A stretch of 64,000 nt of DNA from Neorhizobium galegae. Its GTDB lineage: Bacteria; Pseudomonadota; Alphaproteobacteria; Rhizobiales; Rhizobiaceae. The position numbers were made by a program, and so were the translations under genes. Of this stretch, positions 18,224 through 26,664 are shown one piece after another. The DNA lies in the NCBI RefSeq assembly GCF_017877135.1, contig NZ_JAGIPH010000004.1, positions 310,001-374,000 on the forward strand, written 5' to 3'. The notes below the pieces were generated by a model. It was not told where the DNA came from, made no database searches, and was given only the letters and a program-made list of their open reading frames with translations. Position 1 is the stretch's first letter. Every line of letters starts with the position of its first letter.

Positions 18224-19276
18224 ATGAAGACGATCAAGGGCCCCGCCATTTTTCTCGGACAGTTTGCCGGCGATGCCGCGCCGTTCGACAGCTGGGACGG
18301 GATTACCAGATGGGCTGCCGACAAGGGCTATGTCGGCGTGCAGGTGCCGACCTGGGCCGGCCAGCTGATCGACCTGAAGAAGGCGTCCGACTCCAAGGAT
18401 TACTGCGACGAGTTCGCCGGCGTCGCGAGCGAAAACGGCATCGAGATCACCGAACTGTCCACCCACCTGCAGGGCCAGCTGGTGGCCGTGCATCCGGCCT
18501 ATGACGAAGCCTTTGACGGCTTTGCGGCACCGGACGTGCGCGGCAACCCCAAGGCGCGGCAGGCTTGGGCCGTCGAGCAGGTGAAGATGGCGCTGAAGGC
18601 CTCGCACCATCTCGGCATCAAGGCGCATGCCACCTTTTCCGGCGCGCTCGCCTGGCCCTACATCTATCCGTGGCCACAGCGCCCGGCGGGCCTTGTCGAA
18701 ACTGCCTTCGACGAACTGGCAAAGCGCTGGCAGCCGATCCTCGACTTTGCAGACGAGCAGGGCGTCGATGTGTGCTACGAGATCCATCCGGGCGAGGACC
18801 TGCATGACGGCGTGACCTTCGAGATGTTTCTGGAGCGGGTGAAGAACCATCCGCGCGCCAACATGCTCTACGATCCCTCGCATTACGTGCTGCAATGCCT
18901 GGATTACCTCGACAATATCGACATCTACAAAGACCGCATCAAGATGTTCCACGTCAAGGATGCCGAGTTCAACCCGACAGGTCGTCAGGGCGTCTATGGC
19001 GGCTATCAGGGCTGGGTCAACCGTGCCGGCCGCTTCCGCTCGCTCGGCGACGGACAGGTGGATTTTGGCGCGGTATTTTCCAAGCTGACGGCCAATGATT
19101 TCGACGGCTGGGCCGTGGTCGAATGGGAATGCGCGTTGAAAAATTCCGAGGACGGCGCCCGCGAAGGGGCCGAATTCGTCAAGGCGCACATCATCAAGGT
19201 CACGGAAAAAGCCTTCGACGATTTCGCCGCCGGTGGCACGGATGACGCCGCAAATCGCCGGATGCTGGGATTGTAA
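18224..19276 (+). CDS. Sugar phosphate isomerase/epimerase-like TIM-barrel protein
   Basis: 350 aa of the AP-endonuclease-2/xylose-isomerase-like TIM-barrel superfamily. Metal-ligand regions are visible: DVCYEIHPGEDL (Glu and His, near residue 190), MLYDPSHYVLQ, FHVKDAEFN and AVVEWECAL. Proteins of this type paired with Gfo/Idh/MocA enzymes epimerise, isomerise or eliminate 3-keto-sugars and inositols. The exact reaction here is unknown. A GGGAGGAG ribosome-binding site precedes ATG 18224. The gene sits between the binding protein and the oxidoreductase in the LacI-controlled operon. Confidence 0.82.
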   Translation: MKTIKGPAIFLGQFAGDAAPFDSWDGITRWAADKGYVGVQVPTWAGQLIDLKKASDSKDYCDEFAGVASENGIEITELSTHLQGQLVAVHPAYDEAFDGFAAPDVRGNPKARQAWAVEQVKMALKASHHLGIKAHATFSGALAWPYIYPWPQRPAGLVETAFDELAKRWQPILDFADEQGVDVCYEIHPGEDLHDGVTFEMFLERVKNHPRANMLYDPSHYVLQCLDYLDNIDIYKDRIKMFHVKDAEFNPTGRQGVYGGYQGWVNRAGRFRSLGDGQVDFGAVFSKLTANDFDGWAVVEWECALKNSEDGAREGAEFVKAHIIKVTEKAFDDFAAGGTDDAANRRMLGL

Positions 19277-19288
19277 CGACTACAAAGA

Positions 19289-19413
19289 CCCCGCCCCCAA
19301 CCCCTCCCCACAAGGGGGAGGGGCTTAACCCGGCCGCTGCCAGTGCGATTGGCGGAGACTGTGCCGCCTGATCTCTCCCCCCTTGTGGGTAGATGGCGGC
19401 AGCCAGAGGGGGA
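19289..19413. repeat. Divergent palindromic element related to the 742-915 repeat
   Basis: The left part has a hairpin of CCCCTCCCC and GGGGAGGGG around acaag (19301-19324). The right part carries TCTCCCCCCTTGTGGGTAGATGGCGGCAGCCAGAGGGGG (in pieces, 19373-19413), close to the arm of the 742-915 element but with substitutions. It lies between the isomerase and oxidoreductase genes without any other coding sequence. Confidence 0.6.
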
Positions 19414-19446
19414 ATTTGCGCACATATATCGAGGAGGAGACATTTC

Positions 19447-20619
19447 ATGGCCATAGAAGCGAGCAAATCCGAACAGCGTGCGGCAAAAATCCGTCTTGGC
19501 ATGGTGGGCGGCGGGCAGGGGGCGTTTATCGGTGCCGTGCATCGCATGGCAGCGCGGCTGGACGACCACTACGATCTGGTGGCCGGGGCCTTGTCGTCCA
19601 CGCCGGAAAAGTCGCTCGCATCGGGTCGGGATCTCGGGCTTGATCCGCAGCGGTGCTATGGCTCCTTTGCCGAGATGGCCGAAAAGGAAGCGGCCCGCGA
19701 AGACGGGATCGAGGCGGTCTCGATCGTGACGCCAAACCATGTGCATTTTGCCGCCGCCAAGGCGTTTCTGGAACGCGGCATCCATGTCATCTGCGACAAG
19801 CCGCTGACGTCCAACATGGAAGATGCCAAGGCGCTGAAGGATGTGGCGGACAAGGCCGGCGCGCTGTTCATCCTCACCCACAATTACACCGGCTATCCCA
19901 TGGTGCGCCATGCGCGCGAACTGGTTGCAGCCGGGGAACTGGGCGATATCCGCCTCGTGCAGATGGAATATCCGCAGGATTGGCTGGCCGAACCGGTGGA
20001 GCAGACGGGCGCCAAGCAGGCGGTCTGGCGCACCGATCCGGCACAATCGGGCGTCGGCGGCTCGACCGGCGATATCGGCACGCATGCCTATAATCTCGGC
20101 TCGTTCATCTCGGGCCTCGAACTCGATGAACTGGCGGCCGACGTGCACACCTTTGTCGAAGGTCGCCGGCTGGACGACAATGCCCATGTGATGCTGCGGT
20201 TTAAAGGCGGTGCGAAGGGTCTGCTCTGGTGCAGCCAGGTGGCGACCGGCAATGAAAACGGCCTGAAGGTGCGCATCTATGGCACCAAGGCCGGCATCGA
20301 GTGGACGCAGGCCGATCCGAACTATCTCTGGTTCACGCGATTGGGCGAGCCCAAGCAGTTGATCACCCGCGGCGGTGCCGGGGCAGGGGCTGCAGCTTCC
20401 CGCGTCACCCGCATCCCGAGCGGTCACCCGGAAGGCTATCTCGAAGCCTTTGCCACCATCTATTCGGAAGCGGCGGCCGCCATCCATGCGGCTCGATCCG
20501 GTGCGAGCATCGATCCGGACGTCATCTATCCGACGGTCGATGACGGCGTGAAAGGCGTCGCCTTCGTCACCGCCTGCATCGAAAGCGGCAAGAAAAATGG
20601 TGGCTGGGTGAAGGTGTGA
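19447..20619 (+). CDS. Gfo/Idh/MocA-family NAD(P)-dependent oxidoreductase
   Basis: 390 aa. The N-terminal Rossmann motif GMVGGGQGAFIGAVHR is at residues 18-33. The family motif appears as VICDKPLT, a DKP variant of EKP, near residue 117. The C-terminal substrate domain includes GGSTGDIGTHAYNL with the family's conserved Asp and His, and GHPEGYLEAFATIY. Such enzymes oxidise sugar or inositol hydroxyls, often at C3 of a glycoside. The GAGGAGGAG ribosome-binding site selects ATG 19447. Last gene of the operon, probably working with the TIM-barrel protein upstream on an imported sugar. Confidence 0.88.
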   Translation: MAIEASKSEQRAAKIRLGMVGGGQGAFIGAVHRMAARLDDHYDLVAGALSSTPEKSLASGRDLGLDPQRCYGSFAEMAEKEAAREDGIEAVSIVTPNHVHFAAAKAFLERGIHVICDKPLTSNMEDAKALKDVADKAGALFILTHNYTGYPMVRHARELVAAGELGDIRLVQMEYPQDWLAEPVEQTGAKQAVWRTDPAQSGVGGSTGDIGTHAYNLGSFISGLELDELAADVHTFVEGRRLDDNAHVMLRFKGGAKGLLWCSQVATGNENGLKVRIYGTKAGIEWTQADPNYLWFTRLGEPKQLITRGGAGAGAAASRVTRIPSGHPEGYLEAFATIYSEAAAAIHAARSGASIDPDVIYPTVDDGVKGVAFVTACIESGKKNGGWVKV

Positions 20620-20674
20620 GCGGTAGGGCAAGGGCGTCCGCCGCAAAGGCTGCGCGAGTCGCGTTCGGTCAACT

Positions 20675-22000
20675 TCAGATCGGTGTGGGAAGTGGCGGCA
20701 GAAGCGTCACCTCCCACCGTTCCACCGTGGTGCCGTTATACGACACGCTGTTGACCAGCGGGCCGTTGCCGAGCCGGTCGCTGTAGGGGATCGAATAGAC
20801 CTCGTTGTTGGACGCGGCAAAGATCACGCCGGCATAGGGGTCGTAATAGGTGTTGTCCGGCTGTGCTTCGGCAAAGGCGGGCAGTGGATCAAGGTGCCAC
20901 CACTCCCGGCTGGTCATATCCTTGAGCTTCTGGGTCTGGCCCGCAGGGATGATATCGCTGTTGACAAGGCCAAGCAGCAGGCCTGACGTGATCTCGCCGA
21001 TCAACAGGTTCTTGGTCGTCATCTCGACGCCTTGTCCCGTCAATCCATTTTGTTCAATATACGTGGCAAAATCCTGCCATCCGCTGCCCGTAAATGTCAC
21101 GGCGGAGTTTGTCGCCTGGCCGTAAATCACGTCGTTGAAGCTCTGAGGATCCGTTGCCGAGATATGCACTGTGCAATTGTTGAAGCTCTCGCCGGGTGCG
21201 CTCGGTTGGCCATAGGGAGTAACATCGGTGGTGACGGATCCGTTGAGGTCGATGGAGCCGTCGGCAGCTGCCGTGGCCACGAGATTGAGCGTGAAGTTGT
21301 AGTTGATCGAACCTGGGCCGCCTTGCGAGGGAACGTTGAAGGCATTGGAATTGCTGATCGCGGTTGTCTGACCGGCGGCATTGACGGCCTGCAGATAGCC
21401 GATGAAGGACGGATACGGGTTTGAATCCTGGCCATAGGATGAGGGGCCGATATAGCGCAGCAGAGATCCATCGGCCGTTTTGGCAAGCGCACTTCCTTCA
21501 GGCCGTGTGCATTGGAAAAGTGTGTTGCCGATCTCGCTGGCCGCCCGTGTATAGCCGACCGACTGTAGCGGCGTGGCTTCCGTGCCGAAACTTTCGATCC
21601 GGAGAGGAGCTGTGAAATAATTGATCGCCGTCAGGTCGCCTTGATCGCCCGGATTTCCGTTGCAGGTGAGTTCAAACGTCTGGAACTGAACATCGAAGTC
21701 GGTTCCACCGCCAATATACGCAGGAGCGCTTGTCCGGGAGGCGAGAGGCGCTCCATAGGACACGTAGACCACGATGCCTATCGCCTGTGTGATGAAAAAG
21801 CCGTCCTCGCCGATCTCCTTCAGGCTGAGCGGGGTTGACATCAGATCCGTGGTCGCCGCGAATGGTACGGGGGTGCCATTCTGGTAGCTTGCTGTAAAAT
21901 CCTTCGATCCGAGATTGTGATTGAGGAAGCTGATGAAGACCTGCTTCTCGTCAAGGTCGGTTTTGTTGATGAACGTCAAGTTCAACCCGTCGTCGTTCAT
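20675..22000 (-). CDS. GH64/thaumatin-like superfamily protein, probably lacking one catalytic acid
   Basis: 441 aa with no signal peptide and no membrane segment. The start (LNLTFINKTDLDEKQVFISFL), the middle (IVVYVSYGAPL, then VQFQTFELTC and INYFTAPLRI) and the end (WWHLDPLPAF, YYDPYAGVIF, EVYSIPYSDRLG) read like the beta-1,3-glucanase GH64/thaumatin-like fold. In the characterised Streptomyces GH64 enzyme the catalytic pair is Glu and, 16 residues on, Asp in a VDMF context. Here Glu110 is present, but the matching position looks like Asn127 (INYF). That alignment is from memory. The coding sequence is visibly less GC-rich than its neighbours, and the upstream 22001-22100 is AT-rich, suggesting transfer. 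The function may be glucan binding rather than cleavage. Confidence 0.6.
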   Translation of the reverse strand: MNDDGLNLTFINKTDLDEKQVFISFLNHNLGSKDFTASYQNGTPVPFAATTDLMSTPLSLKEIGEDGFFITQAIGIVVYVSYGAPLASRTSAPAYIGGGTDFDVQFQTFELTCNGNPGDQGDLTAINYFTAPLRIESFGTEATPLQSVGYTRAASEIGNTLFQCTRPEGSALAKTADGSLLRYIGPSSYGQDSNPYPSFIGYLQAVNAAGQTTAISNSNAFNVPSQGGPGSINYNFTLNLVATAAADGSIDLNGSVTTDVTPYGQPSAPGESFNNCTVHISATDPQSFNDVIYGQATNSAVTFTGSGWQDFATYIEQNGLTGQGVEMTTKNLLIGEITSGLLLGLVNSDIIPAGQTQKLKDMTSREWWHLDPLPAFAEAQPDNTYYDPYAGVIFAASNNEVYSIPYSDRLGNGPLVNSVSYNGTTVERWEVTLLPPLPTPI

Positions 22001-22202
22001 GGAGCGATCCTCGCAGCGTTCGTGTCAAGGCATTGAGTGCAATTATAAGTTAATATTTTTATTATTGCAATATTCATGGTTGTGTCTTCATGCAGTTTGT
22101 CCGGATCCCGAAAGAGGATGACAGGCGACACATTCCCTGACGCGAGGATTTGATGTAGTCCGAAAAGCAGATGTGCCTATACGTGTGGAATGGAGCTGTG
22201 CC

Positions 22203-23576
22203 ATGACTGACCCGACACTTCTTGCCGACCGCTTTCCCGGGGATTTCCTGTTCGGCGTGGCAACGGCTGCCTACCAGATCGAAGGCGCCACCAAGGCCGA
22301 TGGCCGCAAGCCCTGCATCTGGGATGCCTTTTCCAACATGCCCGGCCGGGTGTTCAACCGCGATAACGGCGATGTTGCCTGCGATCACTACAACCGCCTG
22401 GAGGCGGATCTCGATCTCATCAAGGAGATGGGCGTCGAGGCCTACCGGTTTTCCATCGCCTGGCCGCGTGTCATCCCGGATGGGATCGGCCGCATCAACG
22501 AGCCGGGTCTTGATTTTTACGACCGCCTGATCGACGGCTGCAAGGCGCGCGGCATCAAGACCTATGCGACGCTCTATCACTGGGATCTGCCGTTGTCGCT
22601 GATGGGAGACGGCGGCTGGACGGCACGCTCCACGTCTTACGCCTTCCAGCGCTATGCCAAGGTGGCGATGGCCCGTCTTGGCGACCGGCTGGATGCGGTG
22701 GCAACCTTCAACGAGCCCTGGTGTTCGGTGTGGCTCAGCCACCTCTACGGTGTGCATGCGCCGGGCGAAAAGAACATGGAGGCGGCGCTGCACGCGCTGC
22801 ACTACACCAATCTTGCCCATGGCCTTGCCGTGGAGGCGATCCGCCATGTGAGCCCGACTGTGCCCGTCGGTCTGGTGCTGAACGCCCATTCGATCGTGGC
22901 TGGCTCCGACAGCGCGGCAGACCAGGCCGCAGCGGGACGCGCCTTCGATTTCCACAACGGCGCCTTTTTCGATCCGGTCTTCAAGGGCCACTATCCGGAA
23001 AGCCTGGTGGAAGCCCTTGGCGACCGGATGCCGGTGATCGAGGACGGCGATCTGGCCATCATCAACCAGAAGCTCGACTGGTGGGGCCTTAATTACTATA
23101 CGCCGATGCGGGTGGCCGACGACGCCACAGAGGGCGCCGAGTTTCCCGCAACCGTGCCGGCCCCCTTCGTCAATCCGGAAAAGACCGATATCGGTTGGGA
23201 GATCTTCCCCTCGGCAATGACGGACATGGTGGCGGATCTCTATCGCCGCTACGACCTTCCCGACCTGTACATCACCGAAAACGGCGCCGCCTACAATATG
23301 GGCGTGGTGGATGGCGAAGTGGATGACCAGCCGCGGCTCGATTACTATGCCGCTCACCTGTCGGCCGCTGCCGACCTCGTGCGTGACGGCTTTCCGCTGA
23401 AGGGCTATTTCGCCTGGAGCCTCATGGACAATTTCGAATGGGCGGAAGGCTACCGCATGCGCTTCGGCCTCGTGCATGTCGATTACGACACCCAGGTGCG
23501 CACGGTGAAGAAAAGCGGCAAGTGGTACAGCGAACTGGCTGGCGCGTTTCCAAAAGGTAACCATAAGTTGCCTTAA
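22203..23576 (+). CDS. bglA: Family 1 beta-glucosidase
   Basis: Glycoside hydrolase family 1 retaining beta-glucosidase/galactosidase, 457 aa, the full family length. The N-terminal signature FLFGVATAAYQIEGA is at residues 16-30. The acid/base Glu171 lies in TFNEPW. The nucleophile Glu359 is in YITENG. The aglycone-site motif WSLMDNFEWAEGY is near residue 415. No signal peptide, so it acts on imported disaccharides or glycosides in the cytoplasm. The start at 22203 (MTDPTLL) is chosen over an ORF extension lacking a ribosome-binding site. It is divergent from the GH64-like gene and could also serve the sugar operon upstream; both are inferences from position. Confidence 0.93.
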   Translation: MTDPTLLADRFPGDFLFGVATAAYQIEGATKADGRKPCIWDAFSNMPGRVFNRDNGDVACDHYNRLEADLDLIKEMGVEAYRFSIAWPRVIPDGIGRINEPGLDFYDRLIDGCKARGIKTYATLYHWDLPLSLMGDGGWTARSTSYAFQRYAKVAMARLGDRLDAVATFNEPWCSVWLSHLYGVHAPGEKNMEAALHALHYTNLAHGLAVEAIRHVSPTVPVGLVLNAHSIVAGSDSAADQAAAGRAFDFHNGAFFDPVFKGHYPESLVEALGDRMPVIEDGDLAIINQKLDWWGLNYYTPMRVADDATEGAEFPATVPAPFVNPEKTDIGWEIFPSAMTDMVADLYRRYDLPDLYITENGAAYNMGVVDGEVDDQPRLDYYAAHLSAAADLVRDGFPLKGYFAWSLMDNFEWAEGYRMRFGLVHVDYDTQVRTVKKSGKWYSELAGAFPKGNHKLP

Positions 23577-23695
23577 GCGGTGCCGTACCCGGAACCTCTG
23601 GCCGGGTCCTCGGGTTGAATTTACCATCGGGCGGTGAGGGACCGGCGTGATCAGTCCTGCGGGCACGCCGGCGGGCGAGAGAGTGGAGATTTCCG

Positions 23696-24445
23696 ATGGG
23701 GGTTGGTTGTGCGGGATGCCGGGATGGTCAGGCGTTTGACCGACCCTTTTCGATGGCGTTCCAGCCGATTGTCGATATCACGAGCGGAGAGGTTTTTGCG
23801 CGCGAGGCGCTGGTGCGAGGGCCCGCCGGCGAAGGGGCTGGCCATGTGCTCTCTGCCATCACCCATACCAACCGCTACGCCTTTGACCAGCAATGCCGGG
23901 TGAAGGCGCTGGAACTCGCAGCCCGGCTGTCACTGCCGGCATCGACGGAAAAGCTGTCGATCAATTTCATGCCGAATGCAGTCTATGAGCCCCGCGCCTG
24001 CATTCGTCTGACGCTCTCCACCGCCGAGCGGGTCGGCTTCCCGCCGGAGCGGATCATCTTCGAGTTTACCGAGAGCGAGCGCATCGATACGGATCACCTT
24101 CTCTCCATCCTCAGCACCTACCGGTCGATCGGCTTCATGACCGCGATCGACGATTTCGGCGCCGGTCATTCGGGTCTCAACCTTCTCGCCCGCTTCCAGC
24201 CGGATATCGTCAAGCTCGACATGGATCTCATCCGCGATATCGACCGGGAGCCCGCCAAGCGTACCGTGGTGCGCCACACGCTGGCCATGCTCGCAGACTT
24301 CGGCATTACGCCCGTGTGCGAGGGCGTCGAAACAGTCGGTGAACTGGCTGCCTTGCGCGATCTGGGCGTTGAACTCGTGCAGGGCTATCTGCTGGCAAAG
24401 CCGGCCTTCGAAGCATTCGGCACGCCCGTTCTGCCCATGCCGTGA
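23696..24445 (+). CDS. EAL-domain cyclic-di-GMP phosphodiesterase (stand-alone)
   Basis: 249 aa, almost all a single EAL domain. The catalytic landmarks look intact: EAL at residues 37-39, LSINFMP (Asn), FEFTESE (Glu), DDFGAGHSG (Asp pair), VKLDMDL (Lys), VCEGVET (Glu) and QGYLLAKP (Gln). It is therefore probably an active phosphodiesterase hydrolysing c-di-GMP to pGpG. There is no GGDEF, sensor or membrane domain. The short N-terminus carries CAGC (Cys5, Cys8), a possible redox or metal motif. It lies alone between bglA and a nitroreductase. Confidence 0.88.
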   Translation: MGVGCAGCRDGQAFDRPFSMAFQPIVDITSGEVFAREALVRGPAGEGAGHVLSAITHTNRYAFDQQCRVKALELAARLSLPASTEKLSINFMPNAVYEPRACIRLTLSTAERVGFPPERIIFEFTESERIDTDHLLSILSTYRSIGFMTAIDDFGAGHSGLNLLARFQPDIVKLDMDLIRDIDREPAKRTVVRHTLAMLADFGITPVCEGVETVGELAALRDLGVELVQGYLLAKPAFEAFGTPVLPMP

Positions 24446-24594
24446 GCGTCAGCAGCCCATCTTTCCCGGCTTTTGCAGGGCACCTGGGTGGTTACCCAAA
24501 TGTGCCCCCTTGTGTGGCGTCCTTGCATCTTTATCTAGGCGCTGGCTCGTTTCCTCCCGACCGGGCCGCCACAAATTTTAAGAAAGCTGACATC

Positions 24595-25227
24595 ATGCTT
24601 CTCGAAAAGCTCAACTGGCGCTATGCCGCCAAGAAAATGGACCCTTCCAAGGTGGTCTCCGAAGACAAGGTGGCGCGGATCATCGAAGCCGCCCGGCTTG
24701 CGCCGACGTCCAGCGGCCTGCAGCCCTTCGAAGTGATCGTCGTCACCAACAAGGACGTGCGCGCGCAAATCCAGGCCGTCGCCTGGAACCAGGCGCAGAT
24801 TACCGATGGCTCGCATCTCCTCGTCTTTGCCGCCTGGGACAATTATACCGCCGAGCGCATCAACACGATGTTCGATCTCGTCAACAAGGAGCGGAATTTT
24901 ACCAGCGAAGGCTGGGAAAATTACCGCAAGATGCTGCTCGACACCTATCCGCCGCGGGATGCGCAGGTGAACTTCGAGCATGCCGCCCGCCAGGCCTATA
25001 TCGCCTTCGGTCTTGCCACGGCCCAGGCTGCCTTTGAAGGCGTCGATGCCACGCCGATGGAAGGTTTCGAGCCCGCCAAGGTCGATGAGATCCTTGGTCT
25101 GCGCGCCCGCGGTCTGCGCTCCGTCACCCTTCTGCCGCTCGGCTATCGCCAGCCGGAAGGCGACTGGCTGGTCAACCTGAAGAAGGTTCGCCGCCCGACG
25201 GATGAATTCGTTTCCTACGTGAAGTGA
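24595..25227 (+). CDS. Nitroreductase-family (NfsB-like) FMN oxidoreductase
   Basis: 210 aa of the NAD(P)H-dependent FMN nitroreductase family. The N-terminal FMN-phosphate region reads RYAAKKMDPSK, followed by AARLAPTSSGLQPFEVIVV (residues 35-53). Later FAAWDNYT and the C-terminal LGLRARGLRSVTLLPLGYR are typical of the NfsB/dihydropteridine-reductase subgroup. These enzymes reduce nitroaromatics, quinones or flavins; the physiological substrate is unknown. The reading frame is open upstream to 24442, but the family begins at MLLEKLNWRYA, so ATG 24595 is used. Only a weak ribosome-binding site is visible. Confidence 0.87.
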   Translation: MLLEKLNWRYAAKKMDPSKVVSEDKVARIIEAARLAPTSSGLQPFEVIVVTNKDVRAQIQAVAWNQAQITDGSHLLVFAAWDNYTAERINTMFDLVNKERNFTSEGWENYRKMLLDTYPPRDAQVNFEHAARQAYIAFGLATAQAAFEGVDATPMEGFEPAKVDEILGLRARGLRSVTLLPLGYRQPEGDWLVNLKKVRRPTDEFVSYVK

Positions 25228-25242
25228 GGAAACGGCGGCGTG

Positions 25243-25257
25243 GCACCCCGGGGGTGC
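25243..25257 (+). other. GC-rich hairpin after the nitroreductase gene
   Basis: GCACCCC and GGGGTGC face each other around a single G, 16 nt past the stop codon. No T run follows, so termination is uncertain. Confidence 0.35.
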
Positions 25258-25542
25258 GGCGCCGCTTCGCCTTCTGCGCGCACTTATTTTCCGCTCTCTC
25301 GCCCATATGCGGAATTTCTTCCCTCGGATTCCAAGGCCGCGGATGCCATAAGAACGTCACGGGCTTGCGCCGCCGCAAGCCGCTTGAGCAAGGCCGCGTC
25401 ATGCAGAGAGAGACAGGATCGATGGAGCGACGTATCATGCGTCGAATGTGCTGCAGGCTCTAGACGCCCGGCCTTCTTTGCCGGCGCTGCCGCAACACCC
25501 TGTTCCGCCTCGTGATGGCATCCTCCTCCCAAGAGTTATTGA
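25258..25542 (+). promoter_or_regulatory. Untranslated region before metN with stem-loops and a short Met/Cys-rich ORF
   Basis: This gap has no full-length gene. It contains the stem GGCTTGCG/CGCAAGCC (25362-25381). A short ORF at 25401-25463 encodes 20 residues ending MRRMCCRL, with possible internal starts at 25422 and 25437, the latter having GGAG nine nt upstream. A hairpin follows directly after its stop (CGCCCGGC...GCCGGCG, 25465-25486). I do not recognise SAM-II or another known SAM riboswitch here. A leader-peptide control of the methionine transporter is possible but unproven. Confidence 0.35.
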
Positions 25543-26664
25543 ATGGACACCCTTTCCGATCCGCCGCCTGTTGAGCCTCGCGCCTTGCCAGGCGCTCCAG
25601 TCCTTGGCACCGCAGCCACGCCCATGGTTGCCTTTCGGGGCGTTACGAAACGCTTTGCCGACCGCGCGGGCCAAGGCGAATTTGTCGCCCTTGCCGGCGT
25701 CGATTATACCGTGCCGAAGGGCGCCATTACCGGGATTATCGGCCGCTCGGGGGCCGGCAAGTCGACACTGATCCGGCTGGTCAACGGTCTCGAACAGCCG
25801 ACATCCGGCAGTGTGCTGGTCGATGGCGTGGATGTCGGCGCGCTGGACGAAACGAACCTGCGCGGCCTTCGCCGGAAGGTCGGCATGATCTTCCAGCACT
25901 TCAACCTGCTGTCGTCGCGCACGGTCTATGGCAATATCGCGCTGCCGCTGGAAATCGCCGGCCTGTCGCGCGCGGCCATCAAGGCGCGTGTGGCGCCGCT
26001 GATCGATCTCGTGGGCCTCTCCGACAAGGCGGGCCGTTATCCGGCCGAATTGTCGGGCGGCCAGAAGCAGAGGGTCGGTATCGCGCGGGCGCTTGCCACC
26101 GAGCCGAAGCTGCTGCTCTCGGATGAGGCAACCTCGGCCCTCGATCCGGAAACCACCCAGTCGATCCTCGATCTCCTGAAGACCATCAACCGCGATCTCG
26201 GCCTCACCGTTCTGTTGATCACCCACGAAATGGAAGTGGTCAAATCGATCGCGTCCGAGGTGGCCGTCATCGACAAGGGTCTGATCGTCGAGAGTGGCCG
26301 CACCTTCGACGTCTTCACACGGCCGCGCCACGAAACGACGCGGGCGCTGCTGTCGGGCCTTCCCGGCACCAAGCTTCCCGATGCCATCACCCGCCGGCTG
26401 AAGGCTGAAGGCAGCCCCGGCGACCGGATCTATACGCGCCTCACCTTTTTTGGCGCAACGGCCGAACAGCCGCTGATTGCCCGCCTGATGAGCGAACTCG
26501 GTGCCGAGGTCAACATCATCACCGGCACGATCGACGAGATCGCCGGCGAACCCTATGGGTCGCTCGTTGTCTCCTACAGCGCCGATCCCGCCGTCCTTGC
26601 GCGCGCTGAAGCCTTTTATGCCCAGACGGGCCTGTCCACGGAGGTCCTCGGCTATGGCGCCTGA
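25543..26664 (+). CDS. metN: Methionine ABC transporter ATP-binding protein
   Basis: 373 aa. Walker [10 protein letters not shown] lies near residue 68. The Q-loop region is [15 protein letters not shown], the signature [15 protein letters not shown] and Walker [14 protein letters not shown]. The C-terminal 90 residues form the NIL methionine-sensing domain typical of MetN ([17 protein letters not shown] to the stop). An N-terminal extension of about 25 Pro-rich residues precedes the ATPase fold. The stop overlaps metI, and metQ follows, so this is a classic metNIQ importer for methionine. NIL-domain feedback inhibition by intracellular methionine is known for the family. Confidence 0.93.
   Translation: MDTLSDPPPVEPRALPGAPVLGTAATPMVAFRGVTKRFADRAGQGEFVALAGVDYTVPKGAITGIIGRSGAGKSTLIRLVNGLEQPTSGSVLVDGVDVGALDETNLRGLRRKVGMIFQHFNLLSSRTVYGNIALPLEIAGLSRAAIKARVAPLIDLVGLSDKAGRYPAELSGGQKQRVGIARALATEPKLLLSDEATSALDPETTQSILDLLKTINRDLGLTVLLITHEMEVVKSIASEVAVIDKGLIVESGRTFDVFTRPRHETTRALLSGLPGTKLPDAITRRLKAEGSPGDRIYTRLTFFGATAEQPLIARLMSELGAEVNIITGTIDEIAGEPYGSLVVSYSADPAVLARAEAFYAQTGLSTEVLGYGA

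Noticed and set aside
25228-25542. SAM-II or other methionine riboswitch upstream of metN
   Set aside because: The consensus segments of the SAM-II pseudoknot were not found; only the short ORF and two stem-loops remain, reported as a low-confidence regulatory region.
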